This document shows positions 20,050-32,104 of a stretch of 64,000 nt of DNA, one piece after another. Each line of letters starts with the position of its first letter. Within the stretch, counting starts at the first letter, position 1. Both the position numbers and the translations under genes were made by a program. The stretch spans positions 27,422,499-27,486,498 of the forward strand of contig CM063107.1 of NCBI GenBank assembly GCA_031841125.1, written 5' to 3'. Source of the DNA: Acanthococcus lagerstroemiae. Its lineage: Eukaryota; Arthropoda; Insecta; Hemiptera; Eriococcidae. Under the pieces are notes generated by a model, which did no database searches, was not told the DNA's origin, and was given only the letters and a program-made list of their open reading frames with translations.

Positions 20050-21960
20050 ATTACCAAAGAAAATGATGCAGGGAGTGGTGTAGCGATTAGTTTTTCGAGA
20101 CGAATTCGAATTTGTTGTCAAAATTATGCTAGAGTCAATTTTCGACCCATTTTGACCACATTTTTGAGTGTATTTCGGCAATTTCGCCAGCTTTTCAAAA
20201 ATGTAGTAACGCCTTATACTTGTTGGATCTGCAATACAATTCGCACGAATATGCATTTGCGAGATAGTGAATTTCGTGGGGCGAACTGATAAAAACCGAA
20301 AAACTTTGGATTGGAGACTGCTAGGGGAAATCTGAAAAATACATTTTATTTGAAATTTTCTATTCTATCCAGAATTTCAAACCACACTGCTCTAACTGCC
20401 TCCGTTCCAAAAATATTCGCGAATTTTTGGTTCGCCCCAGAAAAATAGAAGGTACAATGGGTTGGATTGGTGTGCGATGTGTGGCATATTCAACGTGTCG
20501 AAGGCTCACTCGAAAATGTGGTCAAGAAGGGGCAAAAATTGACTCTAGCTCAATTTTGAGAACGGATTCGAATTTTTATTTTTATTTTACAGCGTGTATT
20601 TCAAGGAATTCGTCTCGCAAAACTGAGTAATCAGCGCCAGCGCCGACGCCGAAGCTCTCCGAAAATTTTTTCGGCCCAGAAAAGATATGATGTAGGTATA
20701 TATAGTATCGAGAAATTTTCAAAATCAAAAATTTTGAATTAAAGACTGTTTTTTACTCAGTTTCTTACGCTGAGTCCGAATGTGGAGTTCAAATTTGGCG
20801 GCGACGCACCGTTGCCGAGAAACGCAAAATTGAAAACTTTTTTGTGTTAGCGCCTTCGACACGTGGAATATGCTACACATCGCACACCAATTCAACCCAT
20901 TGTACCTTCTATTTTGCTGGCGCAGACCGACAATTCGCGAATAATTTTGGAACGGAGGCAGTTCGAGCAGTGCGGTTTGAAATTCCGGATAGAGGAGAAA
21001 ATTTCGAATAAAACGTATCTTTCAGTTTTCCTCTCGCAGTCTCCAATCCAAAGTTTCTCGCCTTGTACTAGTTCGTCCCAGGAAATTCACAATATCGCAA
21101 ATGCATATTGGTGCGAATTGTATTAGTTTTTCGAGACGAATTCGAATTTGTTTGTCAAAATTGTGCTAGAGTCAATTTTTGACCCATTTATATCACATTT
21201 TCGAGTGTATTTCGGCAATTTCGTCAGCTTTTCAAAAGTGTAGTAACGCCTTACACTCGTTGGATCTGCAATACAATTCGCATCAATATGCATTTGCGAG
21301 ATTGCGAATTTCCTGGGGCGAACTGGTAAAAGGCGAATAACTTTGGATTGGAGACTGCTAGGGGACAAATGGAAAATACCATCTATTCGAATTTTTCTCC
21401 TCAATCTAGCTATCTGCCTCCGATCCAAAATTATTCGCGAATTGTCGGTTCGCCCCAGAAAAATAGAAGGTACAATGGGTTGGATTTTTGTGCAATGTGT
21501 GGCATACTCAACGTGTCGAAGGCGCACTCGAAAATGTGGTCAAAAGGGGCAAAAATTGACTCTAGCTCAATTTTGACAACGGAGTCGAATTTGTCCCGAA
21601 AATCTGAGTAATCAGCGCCGACACCGACACCGAAGCTCTCCGAAAAAATGTTCATCCCAAAAAAGACATGATGATGGAGAAATTTCCAAAATATTCAGAA
21701 TCAAATATTTTGAATTAAAGACTGTTTTTTACTCAGTTTCTCACGCTGAGTCCGAATCTGGAGTTCAAATTTGGCGGCGACGCACCGTGGCGTACGAGAA
21801 ATAGCATATTCCATTCTTCGAAGGCATCACAATTTTATTTCAAATTTTCTAATATTCTGGTAATGCCTTCAGCACGTCGAATATGCAACTGAACATACAC
21901 CAATTGACGTTTTCGAAATCGCGAATTTCTCTGGGGGGAACTAATAAGATGCGAAAATCT
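20050..21960. repeat. left flank of the satellite region: ~1-kb direct duplication
   Basis: Two large related copies (about 20090-20830 and 21125-21790, offset near 1.03 kb) contain GACGAATTCGAATTTGTTGTC, GGTTCGCCCCAGAAAAATAG and a cap module (CTCAGTTTCT...GCTGAGTCCGAAT, then TTTGGCGGCGACGCACCG). They are diverged relatives of the monomers in the core array. No gene. Confidence 0.8.
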
Positions 21961-24900
21961 CCGGTCTGGGGATAGCTAGAGGAAAAGGGGTTTGAAATTT
22001 TAAGCTAATTGATCTCTTTCGAAGGTGTCAACCCGTTTCGCTGTAGCTGCCTCCATTCCAAAGAATTTTGCATTTTATTAGTTCGCCCCAGAGAAATTAG
22101 CGATTTCAAAAACGTCAATTGGCGTATGAGAAATAGCATATTCCAATCTTCGAAGGCGTCCCAATTTTATTTCAAAATTTCTAATATTCGGATAATGCCT
22201 TCAGCGCGTCGAATATGCAACTCAACATACACCAATTGACGTTTTCGAAATCGCGAATTTCTCTGGGGGGAATTAATAAAACGCGAAAATCTCAGGACTG
22301 GGGATAGCTAGAGGAAGACGGTTTGAAATTTTGTGAGCAAATTGATCTCCACTTTCGAAAGTGTCAACCCGTTTTGCTGTAGCTGCCGCCAATCCAAAGA
22401 TTTTTGCGTTTTATTAGTTCGCCCCAGAGCAATCTGCGATCTTGAAAACGTCAGTGAATATTCCTGTAATGCCTTCAGCACGTCGAATATGCAACTCAGC
22501 ATACACAATTGACGTTTTCGAAATGGGAAAATCTCCGGTCTGGGGATAGCTAGAGGGAAATGGTTTGAAATTTTGAGAGCAAATTGATCTCCTCTTTCGA
22601 AAGTGTCAACCCGTTTCGCTGTAGCTGCCTCCAATCCAAAGATTTTTGCGTTTCATTGGTTCGCCCCAGAGAAATTAGCGATTTCGAAAACGTCAATTAG
22701 CGTATGAGAAATAGCATATTCTACTCGTCGACGGCGCCTCAATTTCAGCAAATATTCAGGTAATGCCTTCAGCACCTCGAATATGCAACTCAACATACAC
22801 CAATTAACGTTTTCGAAATCCCGAATTTCTCTGGGGGGAACTAATAAAACGCGAAAATCTCAAGACTGGGGATAGCTAGAGGAAAACGGTTTGAAATTTT
22901 GTGAGCAACTTGATCTCCTCTTTCGAAAGTGTCAACCCGTTTTGCTGTAGCAGCCGCCAATCCAAAGATTTTTGCGTTTTATTAGTTCGCCCCAGAGAAA
23001 TCTGCGATTTTGAAAACGTCAGTGAATATTCCTGTAATGCTTTCAGCACGTCGAATATTCGAATATGCAACTCAGCATACACCAATTGACGTTTTCGAAA
23101 TCGCGAATTTCTCTGGGGGGAACTAATAAGATGCGAAAATCTCCAGACTGGGGATTGCTAGAGGAAAACGGTTAGAAATTTTGTGAGCAAATTGATCTCC
23201 TCTTTCGAAAGTGTCAACCCGTTTCGCTGTAGCTGCCTCCAATCCAAAGATTTTTGCATTTTATTAGTTCGCCCCAGAGAAATTAGCGATTTCGAAAACG
23301 TCAATTGCGTACGAGAAATAGCATATTCCATTCTTCGAAGGAGTCACAATTTTATTTCAAATTTTCCAATATTCTGGTATTGCCTTCAGCACGTCGAATA
23401 TGCAACTGAACATACACTAATTGACGTTTTCGATATCGCGAATTTCTCTGGGGGGAACTAATAAGATGCGGAAATCTCTGCACTGGGGATAGCTCGAGGA
23501 AAACGGTTTGAAATTTTGAGAGCAAATTTATCTCCTCTTTCGAAAGTGTCAACCCGTTTTGCTGTAGCTGCCGCCAATCCAAAGATTTTTGCGTTTTATT
23601 AGTTCGCCCCAGAGAAATCTGCGATTTTGAAAACGTCGGTGAATATTCCTGTAATGCCTTCAGCACGTCGAATATGCAACTCAGCATACACCAATTGACG
23701 TTTTCGAAATGCGAAAATCTCCGGTCTGGGGATAGCTAGAAAAAAACGGTTTGAAATTTTGAGAGCAAATTGATCTCCTCTTTCGAAAGTGTCAACCCGT
23801 TTCGCTGTAGCTGCCTCCAATCCAAAGATTTTTGCGTTTTATTGGTTCGCCCCAGAGAAATTAGCGATTTCGAAAACGTCAATTAGCGTATGAGAAATAG
23901 CATATTCTACTCGTCGACGGCGCCTCAATTTCGGCAAATATTCGGGTAATGCCTTCAGCACCTCGAATATGCAACTCAACATACACCAATTGAAGTTTTC
24001 AAAACCGCGAATTTCTCTGGGGGGAACTAATAAAACGCGAAAATCTCAGGACTGGGGATAGCTAGAGGAAAACGGTTTGAAATTTTGTGAGCAAATTGAT
24101 CTCCTCTTTCGAAAGTGTCAACCCGTTTTGCTGTAGCTGCCGCCAATCCAAAGATTTTTGCGTTTTATTAGTTCGCCCCAGAGAAATCTGCGATATATAA
24201 AACGTCGGTGAATATTCCTGTAATGCCTTCAGCACGTCGAATATGCAACTCAGCATACACCAATTGACGTTTTCGAAATGCAAAAATCTCCGGTCTGGGG
24301 ATAGCTAGAGGAAAACGGTTTGAAATTTTGAGAGCAAATTGATCTCCTCTTTCGAAAGTGTCAACCCGTTTCGCTGTAGCTGCCTCCAATCCAAAGATTT
24401 TTGCATTTTATTAGTTCGCCCCAGAGAAATTAGCGATTTCGAAAACGTCAATTGGCGTAGGAGAAATAGCATATTCCATTCTTCGAAGGCGTCACAATTT
24501 TATTTCAAATTTTCTAATGTTCAGGTAATGCCTTCAGCACGTCGAATATGCAACTCAACATACACCAATTGTCGTTTTCGAAATCTCGAATTTCTCTGGG
24601 GGGAACTAATAAGATGCGAAAATCTCCGAACTGGGGATAGCTAGAGGAAAACGGTTTGAAATTTTGAGAGCAAATTGATCTCCTCTTTCGAAAGTGTCAA
24701 CCCGTTTTGCTGTAGCTGCCGCCAATCCAAAGATTTTTGCGTTTTATTAGTTCGCCCCAGAGAAATCTGCGATTTTGAAAACGTCGGTGAATATTCCTGT
24801 AATGCCTTCAGCACGTCGAATATGCAACTCAGCATACACCAATTGACGTTTTCGAAATGCGAAAATCTCCGGTCTGGGGATAGCTAGAGGAAAACGGTTT

Positions 24901-27720
24901 GAAATTTTGAGAGCAAATTGATCTCCTCTTTCGAAAGTGTCAACCTGTTCCGCTGTAGCTGCCTCCAATCCAAAGATTTTTGCATTTTATTAGTTCGCCC
25001 CAGAGAAATTAGCGATTTTGAAAACGTCAATTGGCGTATGAGAAATAGCATATTCCATTCTTCGAAGGAGTCACAATTTTATTTCAAATTCTCTAATATT
25101 CTGGTGATGCCTTCAGCACGTCGAATATGCAACTCAACGTACACCAATTGACGTTTTCGAAATTGCGAATTTCTCTGGGGGGGAACTAATAAGATGCGAA
25201 AATCTCCGCACTGGGGATAGCTAGAGGAAAACGGTTTGAAATTTTGAGAGCTAATTTATCTCCTTTTTCGAAAGTGTCAATCCGTTTCGCTGTAGCTGCC
25301 TCCAATCCAAAGATTTTTGCATTTTATTAGTTCGCCCCAGAGAAATTAGCGACTTCGAAAACGTCAAAAGGCGTACGAGAAATAGCATATTCCATTCTTC
25401 GAAGGAGTCACAATTTTATTTCAAATTTACCAATATTCTAGTAATGCCTTCAGCAAGTCGAATATGCAACTGAACATACACTAATTGACGTTTTCAAAAT
25501 CGCAAATTTCTCTGGGGGGAACTAATAAGATGCGAAAACCTCCGGACTGGGGACAGCTAGAGGAAAACGGTTTGAAATTTTGAGAGCAAATTTATGTCCT
25601 CTTTCGAAAGTGTCAACCCGTTTCGCTGTAGCTGCCTCCAATCCAAAGATTTTTGCGTTTTACTGGTTCGCCCCAGAGAAATTAGCGAATTCGAAAACGT
25701 CAATTGGCGTAGGAGAAATAGCATATTCTACTCGTCGACGGCGCCTCAATTTCAGCAAATATTCGAATAATGCCTTCAGCACGTCGAATATGCAACTCAA
25801 CATACACCAATTGTCGTTTTCGAAATCTTGAATTTCTCTGGGGGGAACTAATAAAACGCGAATCTCTCCGGACTGGGGAGAGCTAGAGGAAAACGGTTTG
25901 AAATTTTGAGAGCAAATTGATCTCCTCTTTCGAAAGTGTCAACCCGTTTTGCTGTAGCCGCCGCCAATCCAAAGATTTTTGCGTTGTAATAGTTCGCTCC
26001 AGAGAAATCTGCGATTTATAAAACGTCGGTGAATATTCCTGTAATGCCTTCAGCACGTCGAATATGCAACTCAGCATACACCAATTGACGTTTTCGAAAT
26101 GCAAAAATCTCCGGTCTGGGGATAGCTAGAGGAAAACGGTTTGAAATTTTGAGAGCAAATTGATCTCCTCTTTCGAAAGTGTCAACCTGTTTTGCTGTAG
26201 CTGCCTCCAATCCAAAGATTTTTGCATTTTATTAGTTCGCCCCAGAGAAATTAGCGATTTCGAAAACGTCAATTGGCGTAGGAGAAATAGCATATTCCAT
26301 TCTTCGAAGGCGTCACAATTTTATTTCAAATTTTCTAATGTTCAGGTAATGCCTTCAGCACGTCGAATATGCAACTGAACATACACTAATTGACGTTTTC
26401 GAAATCGCGAATTTCTCTGGGGGGAACTAATAAGATGCGAAAATCTCCGCACTGGGGATAGCTAGAGGAAAACGGTTTGAAATTTTGAGAGCAAATTTAT
26501 CTCCTCTTTCGAAAGTGTCAACCCGTTTTGCTGTAGCTGCCGCCAATCCAAAGATTTTTGCGTTTTATTAGTTCGCCCCAGAGAAATCTGCGATTTTGAA
26601 AACGTCGGTGAATATTCCTGTAATGCCTTCAGCACGTCGAATATGCAACTCAGCATACACCAATTGACGTTTTCGAAATGCAAAAATCTCCGGACTGGGG
26701 ATAGCTAGAGGAAAACGGTTTGAAATTTTGAGAGCAAATTGATCTCCTCTTTCGAAAGTGTCAACCCGTTCCGCTGTAGCTGCCTCCAATCCAAAGATTT
26801 TTGCATTTTATTAGTTCGCCCCAGAGAAATTAGCGACTTCGAAAACGTCAAAAGGCGTACGAGAAATAGCATATTCCATTCTTCGAAGGAGTCACAATTT
26901 TATTTCAAATTTTCCAATATTCTGGTAATGCCTTCAGCACGTCGAATATGCAACTGAACATACACTAATTGACGTTTTCGATATCGCGAATTTCTCTGGG
27001 GGGAACTAATAAGATGCGAAAATCTCCGCACTGGGGATAGCTAGAGGAAAACGGTTTGAAATTTTGAGAGCAAATTGATCTCCTCTTTCGAAAGTGTCAA
27101 CCCGTTTTGCTGTAGCTGCCGCCAATCCAAAGATTTTTGCGTTTTATTAGTTCGCCCCAGAGAAATCTGCGATTTTGAAAACGTCGGTGAATATTCCTGT
27201 AATGCCTTCAGCACGTCGAATATGCAACTCAGCATACACCAATTGACGTTTTCGAAATGCGAAAATCTCCGGTCTGGGGATAGCTAGAAAAAAACGGTTT
27301 GAAATTTTGAGAGCAAATTGATCTCCTCTTTCGAAAGTGTCAACCCGTTTTGCTGTAGCTGCCTCCAATCCAAAGATTTTTGCATTTTATTAGTTCGCCC
27401 CAGAGAAATTAGCGATTTTGAAAACGTCAATTGGCGTATGAGAAATAGCATATTCCATTCTTCGAAGGAGTCACAATTTTATTTCAAATTTTCCAATATT
27501 CTGGTAATGCCTTCAGCACGTCGAATATGCAACTCAACGTACACCAATTGACGTTTTCGAAATTGCGAATTTCTCTGGGGGGGAACTAATAAGATGCGAA
27601 AATCTCCGCACTGGGGATAGCTAGAGGAAAACGGTTTGAAATTCTGAGAGCAAATTGATCTCCTCTTTCGAAAGTGTCAGCCCGTTTCGCTGTAGCTGCC
27701 TCCAATCCAAAGATTTTTAC
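21961..27720. repeat. satellite core array with higher-order repeat structure
   Basis: Twenty occurrences of the marker CTGGGGATAGCTAGAGG-like word start at 21966, 22298, 22540, 22866, 23148, 23483, 23726, 24052, 24295, 24631, 24874, 25211, 25547, 25873, 26116, 26452, 26695, 27031, 27274 and 27611. Spacings fall in three classes: A about 336, B about 243, C 326. B+A dimers of 579 bp recur. A larger series, C-B-A-B-A-A then C-B-A-B-A, repeats after 1,821 bp. Each monomer also contains an imperfect dyad (TTCTCTGGGGGGAACTAATAA against TTATTAGTTCGCCCCAGAGAA). Repeated short open frames on both strands are a by-product of periods divisible by three. Confidence 0.92.
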
Positions 27721-28900
27721 AAAAAATGTTTGATTGGAGACTACCAGAGCAAATCCGCAACACAAGTCTTATTCTAAATTTCCTCCTCTGTCCGGAAATT
27801 CGAACCGCGTAGCTGTAGGTGTCTCTAGCCCAAAATTATTCTACCCCAGAAAAATAGTAATTTTGAAAATGTCAATTGGTGTGCAATGTGTCGTTTATTT
27901 GACGCGTCGAAGGCGCTACCGTATTCATGTTTTCATTTTCGTTTACAAATATTGCGAAATTTTGAAATATGTGGTGACGCCTAAAACTCGTGGAACATGC
28001 AATACTATTCACCCCGATATGCATTCTCAAGATTCCTAATTTCCTGGGGCGAACTGGACAAACGCGAAAAACTTTCGATTGGAGACGGCTAGAGCGAAAC
28101 TGCAAGACAAGTCTTATTCGAAATTTTCTCCTCTATTCAGAATTCCAAACATTTTTGCTCTAGCTGTCTCCAGTCCAAAATTATTCGCGTATTATAGGTT
28201 TACCCAAGAAAAATAGAAATTTTGTGAACGTCCATTGATGTGTATTGTGTGGCATATTCGACGCGTCGATGGTTTGGAACATCAGTGTTCTCGTATTCTA
28301 CTGAATTGCAAATTTTTGCTGTTTCTTAACGCCTTAAACTCATCGAATATGCAATACAATTCACACCAATATGCATTTTCGAGATTCCTAATTTTCTGGG
28401 GCGAACTGGACAAACGCGAGAAACTTCGCTAAATTTGAACACCGAATTCGAGCTCTGCGTAAAAAATCGACTAAGCAACAGCCAACTCAAATTTTACGAT
28501 TTTATCGAATTTTGGAAATTTCTCCATACATCATGTCTGTTTTGAGTCGAAACATTTTTTGATATATCCGGCGTCGGCGTTGTGCTAATCACTCAATTTT
28601 TCGAGGCGAATTCGAATCCATCGTCAAAATCGAACTGGAGTCATTTTCTGACCAATTACTCTTACATTTTCGAGCGTATCTTGCGAACGGTGTGTCACCG
28701 CCAAATTTGAACATCGAATCCGAATTCAGCGTAAAAAATCGAGTAAGGAACAGTCGTCAACTCAAAATTTTTGATTTTTTCGAATTTTGAAAGTTTCTCC
28801 ATACTTATACATCATGTCTTTCTTGGTGCGAAAGAATTTTCTGAGAGGTTCGGCATCGAGACCTCGGGCTGATTACTCAGTTTTTCGGGACACATTCAAA
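27721..28900. repeat. right flank of the satellite region with inverted cap modules
   Basis: Diverged monomers (27721-28430) are followed by two copies of the cap module in the orientation opposite to the left side, e.g. CGCCAAATTTGAACATCGAAT at about 28700. The satellite region is thus bounded on both sides by inverted copies of the same module. Confidence 0.75.
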
Positions 28901-28924
28901 TTTACTAGAAAAATTCCCATAGTC

Positions 28925-29105
28925 TCAGGACAACAGTCATTTGATAGAGTTTGTTAGTTGAAAAACTCCCACGACAGAGCATATACGGTAATTTAGCAGG
29001 TCTTTTGTTTAGAAAAACTCACATAACAGAGTATGGTGACAGTCATTTTGCAGTCTGTTACTAGAAAAACTCACATGATAGAGTAGGCTAACAGTCATTC
29101 TTGCA
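28925..29105. repeat. 52-bp tandem repeat
   Basis: The word GAAAAACTC recurs at 28960, 29012 and 29064, each followed by CAYRNNACAGAGYA-like sequence and AGTCATT. About 3.5 units. Confidence 0.75.
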
Positions 29106-29149
29106 GAATACGTTACTGCATGTCATCCTGGTAACTTACCTGACAATTC

Positions 29150-29485
29150 CAAGATTACTAGAACTATAACAGGTTGGCCACTCGGGTATGCAATCCGCAA
29201 CAATTCTTTCCCGTCTCACCGGCGCCGAAATCCACTTCATAAGAAAGTAATGGGAAAATTGAATTTTTGCCGTAGAGAGTTCTTCTTTTTTTTTCAAACG
29301 ACGGCCAATTGAATGCTGTATATGTTAAAAATAATAGAAAAATATGTTGAGGACATCAATTATGAGTAAAGATTTAAAAAAACTGTATTCCGGTAAGCGG
29401 CCTATATGAGTTTCATCGCAGTGACGTCAATGAAGTATTTGCGCCTTTCTCAGTGGACCAACCTGTTTTAGTTCTAGTAATCTTG
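29150..29485. mobile_element. Mutator-like MITE, 9-bp duplication
   Basis: 336 bp. Terminal inverted repeats CAAGATTACTAGAACT... of about 35 bp are near-perfect. It is flanked by a perfect 9-bp duplication TGACAATTC (29141-29149, 29486-29494). Long inverted ends with 9-bp duplications fit Mutator-like elements. It shares its ends with the larger element at 32851-33955. Confidence 0.85.
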
Positions 29486-29494
29486 TGACAATTC

Positions 29495-31400
29495 GATTAA
29501 CTACTAAAACACAACAGAGATACTACAAAAAAGTCAATTTCAGCAATCCTGAAAAAATTAACGAACGAACACCAAGCAACGAACGCAGACATGTGTATTT
29601 TCATGACTTTTCATTACTATTTTAATACACAGTAACAAGGTTTTTACTGAAATAAACACACGGATAGGTTTACAACAGTTTCGCTGCAAAAGAATGCAAG
29701 ATACAGGAATATCTTATAACACATAGGAATCGAGGCCGCAATAACTTTCATTAAAGAACACATAACAAGATTATTTCGATGCAGACTTACACTCCTCATA
29801 GTCATTCCAGTCCATAGCTCAGTCGATTTCAAGCCTTTAAATGTTTTACCTACTATAATATTATTTTGTATAGCACGATTGGAAAGAGTAGACCATACAT
29901 CATTTAATTTAGGTTTCCGATTGATTTTGGTCTAAACGTTTGAACAAGGAACTTTCATAGTTCACAGATAACACTCCGTAACTAAAATATTCTAGTTAGA
30001 ACGTTAACTGACACGAATATTTTAGTCTTTCCGACTGAAGATTCAACAACACATGACAGGTTACACTAAATACAGTAAGTTAGTCAGATCTAAAAAAAAT
30101 AATAAATAAATTAAAAAAAAAAAAACAAAAAAAAACAAGAGAACTATGACCAACACTGACGAAAAGTTGATCTTCGTCTTCGAACACAAATTGACATAAA
30201 CAGCAACCACTACATCAGTCATTTATTTTTTTTTGAATTTTGCTATCGCCATTCGGCGTATCTACTTAAAGTCTAAAGTGAAGTAAACTTTTTTTCTTGC
30301 AATAATGAAATACAGTTACAAAATTCAATTACCGCACAAGGACATAATTGCTTGTTTTTGGATAAATTAAAATAGCCGAACCAATATTGTCAACATCCTC
30401 AGAATTACAAAAAATAAAAATAAATAAACGGATTTCCAACTAGTTGATTGGTTATTTCAACGTATATTGAACACGTTACTTCCCTCCAAAGTGAACCCGT
30501 TCAAAAACGCTGAAATAATGGCTATAGTAATTATAAAATATAATACATAAAAAACTAAAAACAAAAAATATTTGGAGGGACTATCACAGTCCAAATAATA
30601 CGTAAGTTGACAACTTATTCGAAATAAATGAAAACAAAATACAGTAGTATAGTTCTTAACATTAAAATGATTTATTGTACCCGTGTCCTAAGTTGTTTTG
30701 AGGCAACGCACAAAAATTATCGCAGTCGGTCAGGCGTCCCAATGCCTAAATTTCTACCAACACTCTCACTCTTGGCTATTAGGTGTAAGTCTTGAGCAAC
30801 TGACAGCTGCGACCGCAAACTGTCAACAAAAATCACGAACCAGTGATATATTAGAAAGAAATCATAATATTTTTACCCAATTTGCACGCGTAGTATTCTA
30901 AGTTTTGAACTCTAATTAAATATGAATCGATAAGCATAGCACAGGCAAAATGAAAGACATTGTTTTTGGTCTTTTCAGTAAAAATTGCGTTGAAAGAAAC
31001 AATCAAATTCAAAATGGGTAAAAAAAAAAGGCAGCCAATAACATCATTCAAGAGTTATTTATGATACCATAATTTCAACTATTATTATCAATAAGGATAT
31101 TTCAAATTTTGGTAATCTCCATTGCAACATTATAAGGATATCATGGTTATAGAAACTTGTAAGTAATTGGATGCAGTTTGCATAATACTTCTGGGAACCA
31201 GTTATTTAGTTACTAAAATGTTATAGTTACTATCAATACCAAATATAAACACTCATTCAGGAACAGAACAAGCATCAGGTTCTATTCACAAGACAGTTTA
31301 CATTTCTTATGAACGTGAAAATGAATTGTCCTGCGACGTGATCATAAATAGAACAGAATATTCTACTTTTCAAGGGAAGCCGGACCAAACATGAACAAGC
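29495..31400. other. gene-free stretch
   Basis: AT-rich with adenine-rich tracts near 30110-30140. Small open frames have no domain, splice or start support. I see no gene. Confidence 0.45.
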
Positions 31401-31478
31401 TACAGTGTGCCACAATAGTTGACCTGTTTTTAAATGCTTACCATGTGGCAACACTGATGCGTAGGCAATTCTTTCCTC

Positions 31479-31778
31479 ATGAAAATATTTGGCTATGCAT
31501 GCCATTTGGTAAGCATGGCTCTGCGGTCTGGAGAACATCGCGGTTTCAGTGTAGAAACGTTTATTCTAAGAAACAGTGTTGTGTCAACTCAGCGCGCATT
31601 TCAAAACCAGTTTAAACTGAAAAGACGCGATCTCATTCCCTCTCCTACGGCAATCAAGCAGTGGATGGAGAATGTTCGACTCAAGGGCATCATCAGTAAC
31701 GTTCAGAGAGGGGAGAACAAGCGCGGCAAGATCGCCTTAGGAGAGGGAATGAGATTGCATCTTTTCAGTTTAAACTAG
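31479..31778 (+). pseudogene. HTH (DUF4817-like) transposase N-terminal fragment
   Basis: The frame includes EHRGFSVETFILRNSVVSTQ followed by RAFQNQFKLKRRDLIP, then AIKQWMENVRLKG. This is the helix-turn-helix block that opens many insect DNA-transposon proteins: VVATQRAFR, R-R-D-x-P, and I-x-x-W-V-x-N-F. About 65 residues match; no catalytic domain follows, and the second half of the frame runs into the inverted arm of a hairpin. It is a truncated mobile-element gene within the TA-flanked element. The DUF4817-like label is from memory of the family. Confidence 0.6.
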
Positions 31779-31862
31779 TTTTGAAATGCGCGCTGCGTTG
31801 CCACAACACTGTTTTTTAGAATAAAACGTTTCTACACCGAAACCGCAATGTTCTCCAGAAGC
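31529..31862. repeat. large hairpin, ~125-bp arms
   Basis: 31529-31653 (GGAGAACATCGCGGTTTCAG ... CATTCCCTCTCCTA) is mirrored at 31734-31858 (TAGGAGAGGGAATG ... CCGCAATGTTCTCC), with about 80 bp between them. One arm encodes the HTH block, so the hairpin arose by inverted duplication of coding sequence. Confidence 0.8.
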
Positions 31863-32104
31863 GCGATCCTTGAAAAGTGTTAGGAGCGCTATTTGGTGTT
31901 ACGGGTGTTACCACGGGGATTAAATTGGCCGCGTTAATCGAAGTTATGAAAGTTGGTATCGTTGAATACTGTTGAATTTCGGTGTTACCAAATCTTCCGA
32001 GGATGTAATTCCTTATCAGTTAGTTATTATCACTACGGCTTTTTAACTTCTCCAATTTTCTAGTGCGGTGATTTTCAATTTTGTTTGTTCGGTAAAATAA
32101 AAAT

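Noticed and set aside
22308..27551. Dozens of repeated 60-110-codon open frames on both strands
   Set aside because: They recur only because monomers of 243 and 336 bp are divisible by three. Both strands and several frames are open, and no domain, splice or start signals exist.
21961..27720. CRISPR-like array
   Set aside because: Units are 243-336 bp with no unique spacers and the sequence is eukaryotic; it is a satellite.
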